DNA of 34,244 nt from Candidatus Stackebrandtia excrementipullorum (GCA_019113825.1 DXGR01000122.1:1-34244); one strand, 5' to 3'; positions 1-9,500 are shown, counted from the stretch's first letter. Notes: generated from the sequence alone by a model not told the origin. Translations and numbers: made by a program.

Positions 1-894
1 ATGGACGGCGCGATCCTGGTCGTGTCGGCTGCTGACGGCCCGATGCCGCAGACCCGCGAGCACATCCTGCTCGCGCGTAACGTCGGCGTTCCGTACATCA
101 TCGTCGCCTTGAACAAGTCCGACATGGTGGACGACGAGGAGATCATGGAACTCGTCGAGATGGAGGTCCGTGAGCTGCTGTCCGACAACGGCTTCCCGGG
201 CGACGACCTGCCGGTCGTCAAGGTTTCCGCTCTGAAGGCGCTCGAGGGCGACGAAAAGTGGGGCAACGCCGTTTACGACCTGATGAAGGCCGTCGACGAG
301 TCGATTCCCGCCCCCGAGCGTGACACCGACAAGCCGTTCCTGATGCCGGTCGAAGACGTCTTCACGATCACCGGCCGCGGAACCGTTGTCACCGGTCGTG
401 TCGAGCGCGGTGTGTTGCTGCCCAACGAAGACGTCGACATCGTCGGCATCAAGGACAAGGCCATCAACACCAAGGTCACCGCGATCGAGATGTTCCGCAA
501 GGTTCTCGACGACGCGCGTGCGGGTGAGAACGTCGGGCTGCTGCTTCGCGGTACCAAGCGTGAAGAAGTCGAGCGCGGCATGGTTGTCATCAAGCCGGGC
601 ACCACGACCCCGCACACCGAGTTCGATGCACAGGTCTACGTGCTCGGCAAGGACGAGGGCGGACGTCACACTCCGTTCTTCAACAACTACCGTCCTCAGT
701 TCTACTTCCGCACCACGGACGTGACGGGTGTCGTCACATTGCCGGAGGGAACCGAGATGGTCATGCCCGGTGACAACACCTCCATGCGGGTGGAGCTGAT
801 TCAGCCCATCGCCATGGAGAAGGGGCTGACGTTCGCCATCCGTGAGGGTGGCCGTACCGTCGGTTCCGGCCGGGTCACCGAGATCCTCAAGTAA
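1..894 (+). CDS. tuf: Elongation factor Tu, 5'-truncated by window edge
   Basis: This is the C-terminal 297 residues of EF-Tu, the GTPase that delivers aminoacyl-tRNA to the ribosome. The reading frame is open at base 1, and the first ATG is an internal methionine; about 100 N-terminal residues (P-loop, switch I) lie outside the window. The G4 motif NKSD (fragment residues 38-41) and the G5-like SALKALEG (about 75-82) are present, followed by beta-barrel domains 2 and 3 (for example [13 protein letters not shown]). The end, [11 protein letters not shown], is typical of actinobacterial EF-Tu. It is the last gene of the upstream str operon (not visible) and is separated from rpsJ by 328 bp. Identity is certain; only the 5' end is missing. 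Confidence 0.98.
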   Translation: MDGAILVVSAADGPMPQTREHILLARNVGVPYIIVALNKSDMVDDEEIMELVEMEVRELLSDNGFPGDDLPVVKVSALKALEGDEKWGNAVYDLMKAVDESIPAPERDTDKPFLMPVEDVFTITGRGTVVTGRVERGVLLPNEDVDIVGIKDKAINTKVTAIEMFRKVLDDARAGENVGLLLRGTKREEVERGMVVIKPGTTTPHTEFDAQVYVLGKDEGGRHTPFFNNYRPQFYFRTTDVTGVVTLPEGTEMVMPGDNTSMRVELIQPIAMEKGLTFAIREGGRTVGSGRVTEILK

Positions 895-914
895 ACAGGT
901 AACGTGCTTCATTC

Positions 915-956
915 CCGCACCCCCCGCTAAAAGCGGCGAATCGGGTGCGGCATAAT
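915..956 (+). promoter_or_regulatory. Two-tier hairpin after tuf followed by a -10-like CATAAT
   Basis: Arms CCGCACCC (915-922) and GGGTGCGG (943-950) pair perfectly, and an inner stem CCGCT (924-928) with AGCGG (932-936) sits inside. There is no T-run, so this may be a T-less terminator for tuf or an RNA processing signal. CATAAT at 951-956 fits a -10 hexamer with one mismatch and could start the S10 operon transcript near 963. No convincing -35 is visible. Both roles are inferred. Confidence 0.4.
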
Positions 957-973
957 GAACAGGTTGCGTACGT

Positions 974-1021
974 GGGGGGCTGGCCCCAAAACACCCATGA
1001 TGTGTTTTGAGGCCGCCCCCC
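974..1021 (+). promoter_or_regulatory. Long hairpin in the leader of the S10 operon
   Basis: The left arm (974-994: G6, GGCC, AAAACAC) pairs with the right arm (1002-1021: GTGTTTT, GGCC, C6). The stem has about 18 pairs, with one bulge and one or two mismatches, and closes a 7-base loop at 995-1001. If transcription starts after the CATAAT at 951-956, this hairpin lies at the very 5' end of a leader of about 260 nt. The rest of the gap to rpsJ contains two short perfect palindromes, at 1040-1051 and 1065-1074, and no credible ORF. It may be a terminator, a stabilising 5' stem or an autoregulatory leader. Confidence 0.55.
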
Positions 1022-1222
1022 ACCCGCGCCCGGCCTGTATCGACGCGTCGACGCAGACGGGCAATTCGCGCGAACACGGCCACAATCTTCTCGATTTCGT
1101 GGGATCAAGCTGGCCGAAACTCGCGACACGCCCGAGCGCGGGGCACGGACGCAGGCCGCGATGAGCTCGGCTTATCGGGCAAGTTCGGCCCGGCCAATCA
1201 GTGGGATGAGAGTAGAAGGAAC

Positions 1223-1531
1223 ATGGCGGGACAGAAGATCCGCATTCGGCTTAAGGCGTACGACCACGAGGTCGTGGACTCCTCGGCCCGCAAGATCGTC
1301 GAGACGGTCACTCGGACCGGTGCCAACATCGCCGGCCCGGTGCCGCTTCCAACAGAACTCAATCGTTTCTGTGTGATCCGCTCGCCGCACAAGGACAAGG
1401 ACTCGCGCGAGCACTTTGAGATGCGCACGCACAAGCGCCTGATCGACATCCTCGACCCGACGCCCAAGACGGTGGATTCGCTCATGCGGCTCGATCTGCC
1501 TGCCGGTGTCGACATCGAGATCAAGCTGTAG
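1223..1531 (+). CDS. rpsJ: 30S ribosomal protein S10
   Basis: This 102-residue protein matches the usual S10 length and carries the family pattern [14 protein letters not shown] near the N-terminus, [10 protein letters not shown] in the middle and [11 protein letters not shown] toward the C-terminus. S10 belongs to the 30S head and, in bacteria, also binds NusB during antitermination. The ATG at 1223 is chosen because [14 protein letters not shown] is the canonical actinobacterial start and an AAGGA lies just upstream (1216-1220), although the spacing is short. In-frame upstream starts would add a non-conserved Arg-rich stretch. It is the first gene of the S10 cluster. Confidence 0.98.
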   Translation: MAGQKIRIRLKAYDHEVVDSSARKIVETVTRTGANIAGPVPLPTELNRFCVIRSPHKDKDSREHFEMRTHKRLIDILDPTPKTVDSLMRLDLPAGVDIEIKL

Positions 1532-1543
1532 GGATTCTGCGAA

Positions 1544-2209
1544 ATGGACAGGCAAGTCAACGGAATCCTGGGTACCAAGCTCGGGATGACCCAGGTTTGG
1601 GACGAAAACAACCGCGTCGTCCCGGTGACCGTGGTCCAGGCCGGCCCCTGCGTCGTGACGCAGGTGCGCACGCCCGACACCGACGGATACTCCGCGGTGC
1701 AGCTGGCGTTCGGTCAGATCGACCCTCGCAAGGTCAACCAACCTAAAAGCGGCCACTTTTCCAAGGCGGACGTGGCGCCGCGCCGACACGTTGTCGAGCT
1801 GCGCACCTCCGACGCCAGCGAATACACCAGCGGTGACGAGGTCACCGTCGACCGTTTCGAGGTCGGCACAACCGTCGACGTCACCGGTAAGACAAAAGGT
1901 AAGGGCTACGCCGGTGTCATGAAGCGACACGGTTTCGGCGGCCTCGGCGCCGGTCACGGCGTTCATCGTGCGCACCGCGCACCGGGTGCCATCGGTGGCT
2001 GTGCCACCCCTGGCCGGGTGTTCAAGGGCATGCGCATGGCCGGCCGCATGGGTGGAGCCCGCCGCACGGTGCAGAACCTGACGGTTCACGCTGTCGACGC
2101 GGAAAACAATCTGCTGCTGATCAAGGGCGCGCTGCCCGGCCCGACCGGAGGTCTGGTGCTGGTTCGCGACGCCGTCAAGGCGGCCGTTGCTCAGGATGGT
2201 GCTAAGTGA
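1544..2209 (+). CDS. rplC: 50S ribosomal protein L3
   Basis: This 221-residue protein has the L3 hallmarks: N-terminal [13 protein letters not shown], central [14 protein letters not shown], and [15 protein letters not shown] in the extension that reaches toward the peptidyl transferase centre. L3 is an early 23S rRNA binder that nucleates 50S assembly. It starts 12 bases after rpsJ, and its stop overlaps the GTG start of rplD by 4 bases, so the two are probably translationally coupled. Length and motifs are normal. Confidence 0.98.
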   Translation: MDRQVNGILGTKLGMTQVWDENNRVVPVTVVQAGPCVVTQVRTPDTDGYSAVQLAFGQIDPRKVNQPKSGHFSKADVAPRRHVVELRTSDASEYTSGDEVTVDRFEVGTTVDVTGKTKGKGYAGVMKRHGFGGLGAGHGVHRAHRAPGAIGGCATPGRVFKGMRMAGRMGGARRTVQNLTVHAVDAENNLLLIKGALPGPTGGLVLVRDAVKAAVAQDGAK

Positions 2210-2865
2210 CCGCAGAAATCACCGTGAAGGACGCTGCCGGCAAAGACTCCGGCACCGTCACCCTCCCCGACGAGCTCTTTGCTCGTGAGGTCAACATTCC
2301 GCTAATGCACCAGGTGGTCACCGCGCAGCTCGCGGCGGCTCGCCAGGGCACGCACAAGACCAAGACTCGCGCCGAAGTCGCGGGCGGGGGCAAGAAACCG
2401 TATCGCCAGAAGGGGACCGGACGGGCGCGTCAAGGCTCGATCCGTTCGCCGCAGTTCGCCGGCGGTGGCATCGTCCACGGACCGGTGCCGCGCGATTACT
2501 CGCAGCGCACGCCCAAGAAGATGAAGGCCGCTGCTCTGCGCAGTGCCCTCTCGGACCGTGCGGCCAACGAGGCCATCCACGTGGTGACGGAACTGATCGA
2601 GGGCGATGCGCCCAAGACCAAGACCGCGATCACCGCGCTCCGCAAGGTCACCGATGGAAAACGTGTCCTGGTCGTCCTCGACCGCGGCGACGACGTGACC
2701 TGGTTGAGCCTCCGTAACGAGCAGAGCGTTCACCTGCTGCACGCCGACCAGCTCAACACGTACGACGTGCTGGTCAACGACGCGGTGGTATTCACCAAGA
2801 GCGCCTTCGATTCCTTCGTCGGGAACAAGAAGGCCGACAGCGAGACCGAGGAGGCGGACGAGTGA
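2206..2865 (+). CDS. rplD: 50S ribosomal protein L4
   Basis: This 219-residue L4 has the conserved long loop [16 protein letters not shown] that lines the peptide exit tunnel, followed by [18 protein letters not shown]4 binds 23S rRNA domain I, and in enterobacteria it also represses the S10 operon; that control is not demonstrated here. The GTG start at 2206 sits in a GTGA overlap with the rplC stop. A short acidic tail (SETEEADE) ends the protein. Its stop overlaps the rplW start, also as GTGA. Confidence 0.97.
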   Translation: MTAEITVKDAAGKDSGTVTLPDELFAREVNIPLMHQVVTAQLAAARQGTHKTKTRAEVAGGGKKPYRQKGTGRARQGSIRSPQFAGGGIVHGPVPRDYSQRTPKKMKAAALRSALSDRAANEAIHVVTELIEGDAPKTKTAITALRKVTDGKRVLVVLDRGDDVTWLSLRNEQSVHLLHADQLNTYDVLVNDAVVFTKSAFDSFVGNKKADSETEEADE

Positions 2866-3170
2866 CCACCCTCGCCGACCCGCGCGATGTGATCATCAAG
2901 CCGGTTATCTCCGAGAAGAGCTACAGCCTTCTTGAACTGAACAAGTACACCTTTGAGGTCCACCCGGACGCCAACAAGACCCAGGTCAAGATCGCGATTC
3001 AGCAGATCTTCGACGTCAAGGTCGCCGGCGTGAACACGTTGAACCGGGAGGGCAAACGCCGTCGCACCCGTCAGGGCTGGGGCAAGCGTAAGGACATTAA
3101 GCACGCGATCGTGACCGTGGACGGCGACGCGTCCCGGCTGAGCGAGATATTCGGCGGCTCGGTCGCATAG
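2862..3170 (+). CDS. rplW: 50S ribosomal protein L23
   Basis: This 102-residue L23 starts with GTG in a 4-base overlap with rplD. It shows the family motifs [27 protein letters not shown] and [15 protein letters not shown]23 lies at the exit of the ribosomal tunnel and is the docking site for trigger factor, SRP and the translocon. The usual position between rplD and rplB and the normal length make the call secure. Confidence 0.97.
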   Translation: MTTLADPRDVIIKPVISEKSYSLLELNKYTFEVHPDANKTQVKIAIQQIFDVKVAGVNTLNREGKRRRTRQGWGKRKDIKHAIVTVDGDASRLSEIFGGSVA

Positions 3171-3195
3171 CGGCCCGAGACGGGAGTAGGAACTA

Positions 3196-4035
3196 ATGGC
3201 TATCCGTAAGTACAAGCCCACGACCCCGGGTCGTCGCGGCTCCAGCGTCGCCGACTTCGCCGAGGTCACTCGTGACACGCCGGAGAAGTCGCTGCTGCGT
3301 CCGCTGAGCAAGTCCGGCGGACGGAACACGCGCGGCACGATCACGACGCGTCACCGTGGTGGCGGGCACAAGCGCGCCTACCGCGTGATCGACTTCCGTC
3401 GGCACGACAAGGACGGCGTGCCCGCCAAGGTCGCTCACATCGAGTACGACCCGAACCGGACGTCTCGCATCGCGCTGCTCCACTACGCCGACGGTGAGAA
3501 GCGCTACATCCTGTGTCCGAAGGACCTGGTGCAGGGTGCTCACATCGAGAACGGTCCGAACGCCGACATCAAGCCCGGTAACGCGTTGCCGCTGCGCAAC
3601 ATCCCGGTGGGAACCATGGTTCACGCTGTGGAGCTGCGTCCCGGCGGGGGAGCCAAGTTGGCTCGTTCGGCCGGCTCGGGCATCCAGTTGCTGGCCCGTG
3701 AGGGAAAGCACGCTCACCTGCGGATGCCCTCCGGTGAAATCCGGCTGGTCGACGTCCGCTGCCGTGCCACCGTCGGTGAGGTCGGCAACGCCGAACAGTC
3801 GAACATCAGCTGGGGTAAAGCCGGCCGGATGCGCTGGAAGGGACGCCGTCCCGCGGTGCGTGGTGTGGTCATGAACCCGGTGGACCACCCTCATGGTGGT
3901 GGTGAAGGCAAGACCTCCGGTGGACGTCACCCGGTTAGCCCGCAGGGTAAGCCGGAAGGCCGTACCCGGACCAAGGGCAAGGCCAGCGACCGGCTGATCG
4001 TCCGGCGCCGTTACGCGAACCGGAAGCGGAGTTAA
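3196..4035 (+). CDS. rplB: 50S ribosomal protein L2
   Basis: This 279-residue L2 is full length. Motifs include GGGHKRAYR, the OB-fold region [13 protein letters not shown], and the highly conserved [17 protein letters not shown] segment with the functionally important His near the peptidyl transferase centre. It is required for subunit association. The start ATGGCTATCCG at 3196 is preceded by GGGAGTAGGA (about 3181-3190) as ribosome binding site. A 5-base gap leads to rpsS. Confidence 0.98.
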   Translation: MAIRKYKPTTPGRRGSSVADFAEVTRDTPEKSLLRPLSKSGGRNTRGTITTRHRGGGHKRAYRVIDFRRHDKDGVPAKVAHIEYDPNRTSRIALLHYADGEKRYILCPKDLVQGAHIENGPNADIKPGNALPLRNIPVGTMVHAVELRPGGGAKLARSAGSGIQLLAREGKHAHLRMPSGEIRLVDVRCRATVGEVGNAEQSNISWGKAGRMRWKGRRPAVRGVVMNPVDHPHGGGEGKTSGGRHPVSPQGKPEGRTRTKGKASDRLIVRRRYANRKRS

Positions 4036-4040
4036 TCGAC

Positions 4041-4322
4041 ATGCCACGCAGTTTGAAAAAGGGCCCATTCGTCGACGACCACCTTCAGAAGAAGGTTGAG
4101 AAGGCGATCGAGACGAAGAGCCGCAACGTCATCAAAACCTGGTCGCGGCGTTCGACCATCACCCCGGACATGATCAACCTGACGATTGCGGTGCACGACG
4201 GCCGCAAGCACGTCCCGGTGTTCATTTCCGAGTCGATGGTGGGACACAAGCTCGGCGAGTTCGCGTTGACGCGGACCTTCCGCAGCCACGACAAGGACGA
4301 CCGTAAGAGCCGCAGGCGTTAA
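4041..4322 (+). CDS. rpsS: 30S ribosomal protein S19
   Basis: This 93-residue S19 has the family sequence [15 protein letters not shown] at the N-terminus, [10 protein letters not shown], and [13 protein letters not shown] near the C-terminus. S19 forms a complex with S13 in the 30S head and contacts the A-site tRNA and the intersubunit bridge. Length is standard. It is followed by a 48-base gap holding a hairpin that resembles a type I-E CRISPR repeat (see 4326-4354). Confidence 0.97.
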   Translation: MPRSLKKGPFVDDHLQKKVEKAIETKSRNVIKTWSRRSTITPDMINLTIAVHDGRKHVPVFISESMVGHKLGEFALTRTFRSHDKDDRKSRRR

Positions 4323-4325
4323 GCC

Positions 4326-4354
4326 GCGCTCCCCGCGCAAGCGGGGATGAACCA
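4326..4354 (+). repeat. Solitary type I-E CRISPR-repeat-like hairpin between rpsS and rplV
   Basis: A perfect 6-bp GC stem, CCCCGC (4331-4336) with GCGGGG (4341-4346), closes a GCAA tetraloop. The full 29-base stretch 4326-4354 matches the E. coli K-12 CRISPR repeat, recalled from memory, at 24 of 29 positions, including all 12 stem bases and most of the 3' ATnAACC handle. No second copy or spacer pattern is present, so it is not an array. It ends about 6 bases before the rplV ribosome binding site (AGGA near 4360). It may be a coincidental hairpin that affects rplV translation. Confidence 0.45.
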
Positions 4355-4370
4355 CCAGATAGGACACACG

Positions 4371-4856
4371 ATGGCAAGCAACCAGGCCACAGCGGCCCCG
4401 GGTGCGCGCGCGGTGGCGCGGTATGTCCGCGTCTCTCCGATGAAGGCGCGCCGTGTCGTCAACCTGGTTCGTGGTCTGCCCGCGAACGAAGCGTTGACGG
4501 TATTGGAGTTCGCTCCTCAGTCGGCGAGCGAACAGGTGTACAAGGTGGTCGCTTCCGCGATCGCCAACGCCGAGAACAACGAGAAACTCGACCCCGAGTC
4601 GCTTCTCATCTCGGAGGCGTACGTCGACGAAGGCCCGACGATGAAGCGGTACCGGCCGCGCGCGCACGGTCGCGCCTTCCGGATCCGCAAGCGCACCAGC
4701 CACATCACTGTGGTGCTGGAGAGCGTGCAGGCCGGGTCCGCCGGTTCCTCGGCGCCGATCCGTCGGCCGAAGCGCCGCCCGGCGCAACAGGAAGAGCCGG
4801 CCGCGACCACCGAGTCGAGCACCGGTGGCGACACCGCCGAGAAGGAGACCGAGTAA
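4371..4856 (+). CDS. rplV: 50S ribosomal protein L22
   Basis: This 161-residue L22 shows [18 protein letters not shown] near the N-terminus and the conserved [24 protein letters not shown] hairpin region that reaches the exit tunnel, the site of macrolide resistance changes in other bacteria. ATG 4371 is preferred over an in-frame ATG at 4347 because AGATAGGA sits 7 bases upstream and MASNQ fits the family. A tail of about 45 residues (first Arg/Pro-rich, then Glu/Thr/Ser-rich) extends past the core, as is common in actinobacteria. The stop overlaps the rpsC start by one base (TAATG). Confidence 0.97.
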   Translation: MASNQATAAPGARAVARYVRVSPMKARRVVNLVRGLPANEALTVLEFAPQSASEQVYKVVASAIANAENNEKLDPESLLISEAYVDEGPTMKRYRPRAHGRAFRIRKRTSHITVVLESVQAGSAGSSAPIRRPKRRPAQQEEPAATTESSTGGDTAEKETE

Positions 4857-5638
4857 TGGGTCAAAAAATCCACCCACACGGGTACCGCCTCGGTATCAGC
4901 GCCGACTGGACGTCCCGCTGGTACGCCGACAAGAACTACGCCGAGTACGTCGGCGAAGACGTCAAGATCCGCAAGCTCATGTCGCAGGGCATGGAGCGCG
5001 CGGGTATCGCCGAGGTCGACATCGAGCGCACCCGTGACCGGGTTCGCGTCGACATTCACACCGCCCGTCCGGGCATTGTGATCGGCCGTAAGGGCGCTGA
5101 AGCCGAACGGCTTCGCGGCAAGCTGGAGAAGCTCACCGGCAAGCAGGTGCAGTTCAACATCATCGAGGTCAAGAACCCCGAGTCGAACGCGCAGCTGGTT
5201 GCCCAGGGCATCGCCGAGCAGTTGGCCAGCCGCGTCAACTTCCGCCGTGCAATGCGGAAGTCGATCCAGTCGGCCATGCGCAACCCGACGGTCAAGGGCA
5301 TCAAGGTGGCCTGCTCGGGACGACTCGGTGGAGCCGAGATGTCCCGCTCCGAGTTCTACCTCGAAGGCCAGGTCCCGCTGCACACGCTGCGCGCCAACAT
5401 CGACTACGGCCTTTTCGAAGCCCGTACCTCGTTCGGCCGCATCGGCGTGAAGGTCTGGATCTACCGCGACGACACGAAGGCCAGCCAGCAGGAGAACGTC
5501 CAGCGTCGCCGTGAAGGCGGGCGGGGCGACCGTCGCGGCCGGGTGCGGTCAGGTGCCTCGGGCACCACGGGCACCGGTACTGAAGCAGGACGTGCCGCCG
5601 GTGGCGGTTCGGCCCAGAACACTGGTCAGGAGGGCTGA
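4856..5638 (+). CDS. rpsC: 30S ribosomal protein S3
   Basis: This 260-residue S3 has N-terminal [14 protein letters not shown], a KH-type RNA-binding domain with the [19 protein letters not shown] region (GxxG loop as GRKG), and C-terminal [18 protein letters not shown]3 lies at the mRNA entry site of the 30S subunit and contributes to its helicase activity. The C-terminal 40 or so residues are Arg/Gly-rich and probably disordered. The start overlaps the rplV stop by one base. Confidence 0.98.
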   Translation: MGQKIHPHGYRLGISADWTSRWYADKNYAEYVGEDVKIRKLMSQGMERAGIAEVDIERTRDRVRVDIHTARPGIVIGRKGAEAERLRGKLEKLTGKQVQFNIIEVKNPESNAQLVAQGIAEQLASRVNFRRAMRKSIQSAMRNPTVKGIKVACSGRLGGAEMSRSEFYLEGQVPLHTLRANIDYGLFEARTSFGRIGVKVWIYRDDTKASQQENVQRRREGGRGDRRGRVRSGASGTTGTGTEAGRAAGGGSAQNTGQEG

Positions 5639-5643
5639 GCACA

Positions 5644-6069
5644 ATGCTTATGCCACGTAAGCCCCCCAAGGGCTTCCGTAAGCCTCACCACCCGAAGCGG
5701 CGTGGTCAGGCCAAGGGCGGCACCCGTGTGACGTTCGGCGAGTTCGGCATCCAGGCTCTGGAGCCGGCCTACGTCACCAACCGTCAGATCGAGGCGGCTC
5801 GTATCGCCATGACCCGACACATCAAACGTGGCGGCAAGGTGTGGATCAACATCTTCCCCGACCAGGCGTTGACGAAGAAACCCGCCGAAACCCGCATGGG
5901 TTCCGGTAAGGGGTCACCGGAATGGTGGATCGCCAACGTGAAGCCCGGACGGGTGATGTTCGAACTGTCGTTCCCCAACGAGCAGGTCGCGCGCGAAGCG
6001 ATGCGACGCGCGATCCACAAGCTCCCCATGAAGTGCCGCATCGTGACACGTGAAGCGGGTGAGTCCTGA
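5644..6069 (+). CDS. rplP: 50S ribosomal protein L16
   Basis: This 141-residue L16 begins [16 protein letters not shown], with the first ATG at 5644 and a second in-frame ATG at 5650; actinobacterial L16 usually starts MLIPRR or MLMPRK. Motifs [22 protein letters not shown] and [20 protein letters not shown] are conserved and contact the A-site tRNA elbow. The stop overlaps the rpmC start by one base (TGATG), so the two are probably coupled. Confidence 0.97.
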   Translation: MLMPRKPPKGFRKPHHPKRRGQAKGGTRVTFGEFGIQALEPAYVTNRQIEAARIAMTRHIKRGGKVWINIFPDQALTKKPAETRMGSGKGSPEWWIANVKPGRVMFELSFPNEQVAREAMRRAIHKLPMKCRIVTREAGES

Positions 6070-6302
6070 TGGCCGCGGGTATCGAAGCCGCGGAGCTGCG
6101 TGAGCTCTCTGACGATGAGCTGCTCTCGCGCTTGCGGGAAAGTAAAGAAGAACTGTTCAACCTGCGAGTTCAGTCGGCGACCGGGCAGCTTGACAACAAC
6201 CAGCGGCTGAAGACAGTCCGCCGGGACATCGCCCGGGTCTACACGATCATGCGTGAGCGCGAGCTGGGTCTGTCCCACGCGCCGACGGAGGTAACTTCAT
6301 GA
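6069..6302 (+). CDS. rpmC: 50S ribosomal protein L29
   Basis: This 77-residue L29 is an antiparallel helical hairpin protein next to the tunnel exit, beside L23. It shows [49 protein letters not shown], the signature of the family. Start and stop overlap both neighbours (TGATG with rplP and ATGA with rpsQ), which supports tight translational coupling. Confidence 0.96.
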   Translation: MAAGIEAAELRELSDDELLSRLRESKEELFNLRVQSATGQLDNNQRLKTVRRDIARVYTIMRERELGLSHAPTEVTS

Positions 6303-6562
6303 GCGAGCAGCGTACGACGACCCGGAAGGTCCGCGAGGGCCTTGTGGTGAGCGACAAAATGGACAAGACCGCTGTGGTCGCAGTCGAAGACCGGGTGAAG
6401 CACCCGCTCTACGGCAAGGTCATGCGCCGTACCAAGAAGTACAAGGCGCACGACGAAGACAACGAATGCGGCATCGGCGACCGGGTCCAGATCATGGAGA
6501 CCCGCCCGCTGTCGGCGACAAAGCGCTGGAGGATCGTCCAGGTCCTCGAGAAGGCCAAGTAA
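6299..6562 (+). CDS. rpsQ: 30S ribosomal protein S17
   Basis: This 87-residue OB-fold protein carries [33 protein letters not shown] and the C-terminal [16 protein letters not shown], all diagnostic for S17, a primary 16S rRNA binder. The start overlaps the rpmC stop as ATGA. A GGAG (6563-6566) in the following 13-base gap serves rplN. Confidence 0.97.
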   Translation: MSEQRTTTRKVREGLVVSDKMDKTAVVAVEDRVKHPLYGKVMRRTKKYKAHDEDNECGIGDRVQIMETRPLSATKRWRIVQVLEKAK

Positions 6563-6575
6563 GGAGCTCTGCGAC

Positions 6576-6944
6576 GTGATTCAGCAGGAGTCGCGACTCA
6601 AGGTCGCCGACAACACCGGTGCGCGCGAGGTGCTGTGCATCCGGGTGCTCGGCGGTTCAGGCCGCCGATACGCCGGCATCGGTGATCTGTTCGTCGGCAC
6701 CGTCAAGGACGCGATCCCCGGTGCCAACGTGAAAAAGGGCGACGTTGTCAGGGCCGTAGTGGTCCGGACTCGGAAGGAACGCCGTCGTCCCGACGGTTCC
6801 TACATCCGGTTCGACGAGAACGCCGCTGTGTTGATCAAGGATGATGGCGAGCCGCGTGGCACGCGTATCTTCGGCCCCGTCGGCCGGGAACTGCGTGACA
6901 AGCGCTACATGAAGATCATCTCCCTTGCGCCGGAGGTGTTGTAA
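6576..6944 (+). CDS. rplN: 50S ribosomal protein L14
   Basis: This 122-residue L14 starts with GTG at 6576, and AGGAG lies upstream at about 6562. It has the standard [28 protein letters not shown] start and ends [19 protein letters not shown]14 forms an intersubunit bridge with 16S rRNA and binds the silencing factor RsfS. The length is exactly that of the family. Confidence 0.98.
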   Translation: MIQQESRLKVADNTGAREVLCIRVLGGSGRRYAGIGDLFVGTVKDAIPGANVKKGDVVRAVVVRTRKERRRPDGSYIRFDENAAVLIKDDGEPRGTRIFGPVGRELRDKRYMKIISLAPEVL

Positions 6945-6947
6945 CCG

Positions 6948-7262
6948 ATGAAGATTAAGAAGAACGACCGGGTTCGGGTCATTGCCGGCAAGGACAGGGG
7001 ATCGGAAGGAAAGGTCATCGAGACCTACCCGACGAACAACCGTGTTCTCGTCGAAGGTGTCAACCGGATCACCAAGCACACCAAGGTCGGTCAAAGCAAC
7101 CGTGGTTCCAAGACCGGCGGGATCGTCACCCAAGAGGCGCCGATCCACGTCTCGAACGTCATGGTTCTCGACGCCGACAACCAGCCCACGCGGGTCGGTT
7201 ACCGGCGCGACGACGACGACCGCAAGGTGCGCGTTTCTCGGCGTACCGGTAAGGACCTGTGA
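6948..7262 (+). CDS. rplX: 50S ribosomal protein L24
   Basis: This 104-residue L24 contains a KOW motif ([25 protein letters not shown]) at residues 4-29, then the [12 protein letters not shown] segment. L24 is an assembly initiator protein near the tunnel exit. It starts 3 bases after rplN, and its TGA overlaps the rplE ATG by one base. Confidence 0.97.
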   Translation: MKIKKNDRVRVIAGKDRGSEGKVIETYPTNNRVLVEGVNRITKHTKVGQSNRGSKTGGIVTQEAPIHVSNVMVLDADNQPTRVGYRRDDDDRKVRVSRRTGKDL

Positions 7263-7840
7263 TGACGACCGCGACAGAGACCAAGGTGGCGCCCCGGCTC
7301 AAGGAGCGCTACAAGGCCGACATCGCTCCCGCGATGAAGGAGCAGTTCGGCTACGCCAACCCGATGCAGATCCCCGGGGTCACCAAGATCGTGGTGAACA
7401 TGGGTGTCGGTGACGCCGCTCGTGACTCCAAGCTCATCAACGGAGCCATGACCGACTTGGCCACCATCACCGGGCAGAAGCCGCAGATGCGCCGTGCCGG
7501 CAAGTCCATCGCGCAGTTCAAACTGCGTGAGGGCATGCCGATCGGTGCGAAGGTGACCCTGCGTGGTGACCGGATGTGGGAGTTCCTGGACCGACTGCTG
7601 TCGATCGCGCTCCCGCGTATCCGCGACTTCCGTGGTCTGTCGGACAAGCAGTTCGACGGTGCCGGCAACTACACGTTCGGCCTGACCGAGCAGTCGGTGT
7701 TCCACGAGATCGATCAGGACAAGATCGATCGGGTTCGGGGCATGGACATCACAGTGGTGACGTCCGCCAAGACCAATGACGAAGGCCGTGCGCTTCTGAA
7801 GCTGCTCGGCTTCCCGTTCAAGACTGCGGAGAACAACTGA
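7262..7840 (+). CDS. rplE: 50S ribosomal protein L5
   Basis: This 192-residue L5 carries [59 protein letters not shown] and the C-terminal ERG-type region ending [12 protein letters not shown]5 binds 5S rRNA and contacts the P-site tRNA. The ATG at 7262 overlaps the rplX stop (TGATG); an in-frame GTG at 7259 would add only one residue. Confidence 0.98.
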   Translation: MTTATETKVAPRLKERYKADIAPAMKEQFGYANPMQIPGVTKIVVNMGVGDAARDSKLINGAMTDLATITGQKPQMRRAGKSIAQFKLREGMPIGAKVTLRGDRMWEFLDRLLSIALPRIRDFRGLSDKQFDGAGNYTFGLTEQSVFHEIDQDKIDRVRGMDITVVTSAKTNDEGRALLKLLGFPFKTAENN

Positions 7841-7841
7841 G

Positions 7842-8027
7842 ATGGCCAAGAAAGCACTGATCCACAAGGCTAAGCAAAAGCCGAAGTTCTCCTCTCGCGC
7901 ATACACCCGCTGCCAGAAGTGTGGTCGGCCCAAGGCCGTTTACCGCAAGTTCGGGCTCTGCCGTGTGTGTATCCGCGGGATGGCGCACCGAGGCGAGCTG
8001 CCCGGCGTGACCAAGGCCTCCTGGTAG
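7842..8027 (+). CDS. rpsN: 30S ribosomal protein S14, zinc-binding type Z
   Basis: This 61-residue S14 is the short zinc form, with four cysteines in two CxxC pairs (Cys24/27 and Cys40/43) and [19 protein letters not shown]. It binds 16S rRNA in the 30S head near S19. Actinobacteria usually carry this C+ copy in the spc operon, with a zinc-free paralogue elsewhere under Zur control; no paralogue is in this window. It starts immediately after rplE. Confidence 0.97.
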   Translation: MAKKALIHKAKQKPKFSSRAYTRCQKCGRPKAVYRKFGLCRVCIRGMAHRGELPGVTKASW

Positions 8028-8047
8028 GTCCGGAGACCAAGGCGCAG

Positions 8048-8073
8048 GATCGGGCTCGGCTTCGGGCCCGATC
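8048..8073 (+). promoter_or_regulatory. Hairpin in the S14-rpsH gap
   Basis: In the 114-base gap between rpsN and rpsH, GATCGGGC (8048-8055) pairs perfectly with GCCCGATC (8066-8073) around a 10-base loop. There is no T-run. It may pause or process the transcript, or act in control by S8. E. coli S8 regulates its own operon, but at a different site, so that role is only a guess. Confidence 0.4.
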
Positions 8074-8141
8074 ATCGAATTCCATATCCATTCGCACAGG
8101 CCCCACCGCTGGGAACCGGGCGAGAAGGGTGTTAAAAGAAC

Positions 8142-8549
8142 ATGACAATGACTGACCCGATCGCGGACATGTTGACGCGGTTGCGAAACGCCAATCGGGC
8201 GTTCCACGACGTCGTCGAAATGCCGCATTCGAAACTGAAGGCGAACATCGCCGAGGTTTTGAAGCAGGAGGGGTACCTCTCCAACTGGCGCGCCGTCGAA
8301 CCGAGTGAGGGCGAGGTCGGCAAGAAGCTGGTTCTCGACCTGAAGTTCGGGGAGAACCGGCAGCGCAGCCTGGCCGGCATCCGCCGTGTGTCCAAGCCGG
8401 GCTTGCGGGTGTACGCCAAGGCCACCGAGCTGCCTCGTGTGCTCGGAGGTCTGGGTGTGGCCATTATTTCCACGTCCCATGGCCTGCTGACCGATCGTCA
8501 GGCCCGTAAACGCGGAGTGGGTGGGGAAGTCCTCGCCTACGTCTGGTAG
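8142..8549 (+). CDS. rpsH: 30S ribosomal protein S8
   Basis: This 135-residue S8 has N-terminal [20 protein letters not shown] and the C-terminal signature [33 protein letters not shown]. It is a primary 16S rRNA binder that organises the central domain. It starts at ATG 8142 after a 114-base gap containing a hairpin. Length and motifs are normal. Confidence 0.98.
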   Translation: MTMTDPIADMLTRLRNANRAFHDVVEMPHSKLKANIAEVLKQEGYLSNWRAVEPSEGEVGKKLVLDLKFGENRQRSLAGIRRVSKPGLRVYAKATELPRVLGGLGVAIISTSHGLLTDRQARKRGVGGEVLAYVW

Positions 8550-8564
8550 GGGAGGTAACACGAC

Positions 8565-9104
8565 ATGTCCCGCATCGGACGTAAACACATCCCGGTTCCC
8601 GGCAACGTCGAGGTGACCATTACCGGTTCCGACGTGAAAGTGAAGGGACCCAAGGGCGAGCTGGCGCACACCCTCGTCGACCCGATCACCATCACCAAGA
8701 ACGACGACGGTTCGCTGCTGCTCGGCCGGCCCGATGACCACCGGCGTTCGCGCGCCATGCACGGTCTCTGCCGGACGCTGGTGGCGAACATGGTCGTCGG
8801 TGTCACCGACGGCTACAAGAAGAGCCTCGAAATCAACGGAACCGGTTACCGGGTGCAGCTGAAGGGCTCGAACCTGGAGTTTGCGTTGGGTTTCTCCCAC
8901 CCGGTCGTGGTGGAGCCGCCGGAGGGCATCAAGTTCTCCGTTGAGAAGCCGACCCTGTTCCACATCGAGGGCATCGACAAGCAGGTCGTCGGTGAAACCG
9001 CCGCCAACATCCGGAAGATTCGGCCGCCGGAGCCTTACAAGGGCAAGGGCGTCAAGTACGTCGGCGAGCACATCCGCCGCAAGGCGGGGAAGGCAGGTAA
9101 GTAA
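8565..9104 (+). CDS. rplF: 50S ribosomal protein L6
   Basis: This 179-residue L6 begins [17 protein letters not shown] and ends in the family signature [26 protein letters not shown]. It consists of two duplicated alpha/beta domains and lies near the sarcin-ricin loop. The upstream GGGGAGGT (about 8549-8556) is a good ribosome binding site. The rplR ATG follows the stop directly. Confidence 0.98.
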   Translation: MSRIGRKHIPVPGNVEVTITGSDVKVKGPKGELAHTLVDPITITKNDDGSLLLGRPDDHRRSRAMHGLCRTLVANMVVGVTDGYKKSLEINGTGYRVQLKGSNLEFALGFSHPVVVEPPEGIKFSVEKPTLFHIEGIDKQVVGETAANIRKIRPPEPYKGKGVKYVGEHIRRKAGKAGK

Positions 9105-9500
9105 ATGTCGGCCACGCTGTCCAAGCGGCGCAAGTCCGCCAACTCAAGCCAGTCCCGTCGGGTCGCTCGTAGCCGCCGTCACTTTCGGGTTCGTAAGAAT
9201 CTGCACGGCACCGCGGAGCGTCCTCGCCTGGTCGTTACCCGTTCGCTGAAGCACATCGTTGCTCAGCTCGTCGACGACGACAAGGGCCACACGCTGGTCT
9301 CGGCGTCGACCATGGACGAGGCGATCCGTGGCGGCGACGGCGACAAGACCGCGGCTTCGAAGAAGGTCGGCGAGCTGCTCGCCGAGCGCGCGAAGTCCGC
9401 CGGTGTCGAGGCCGTCGTCTTCGACCGTGGAGGTAACTCCTACCACGGCCGGATCGCGGCTCTCGCCGACGCCGCCCGCGAAGGTGGACTGCGGTTCTAG
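9105..9500 (+). CDS. rplR: 50S ribosomal protein L18
   Basis: This 131-residue L18 is the 5S rRNA-binding protein of the central protuberance. It has a basic N-terminal stretch, then [19 protein letters not shown] and the C-terminal [28 protein letters not shown]. It begins directly after the rplF stop codon. It is followed by an unusually wide 140-base gap before rpsE that holds two hairpins. Confidence 0.97.
   Translation: MSATLSKRRKSANSSQSRRVARSRRHFRVRKNLHGTAERPRLVVTRSLKHIVAQLVDDDKGHTLVSASTMDEAIRGGDGDKTAASKKVGELLAERAKSAGVEAVVFDRGGNSYHGRIAALADAAREGGLRF

Noticed and set aside
955-1164. Small ORF in the tuf-rpsJ gap
   Set aside because: No ribosome binding site, and it runs through the leader hairpin; no conserved features.
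4326-4354. CRISPR array
   Set aside because: Only one repeat-like unit; no spacers, no second copy and no cas genes in the window.
7818-9071. Minus-strand ORF of 417 codons across rpsN-rpsH-rplF
   Set aside because: Antisense shadow of conserved ribosomal genes, with low-complexity His/Val/Asp composition.
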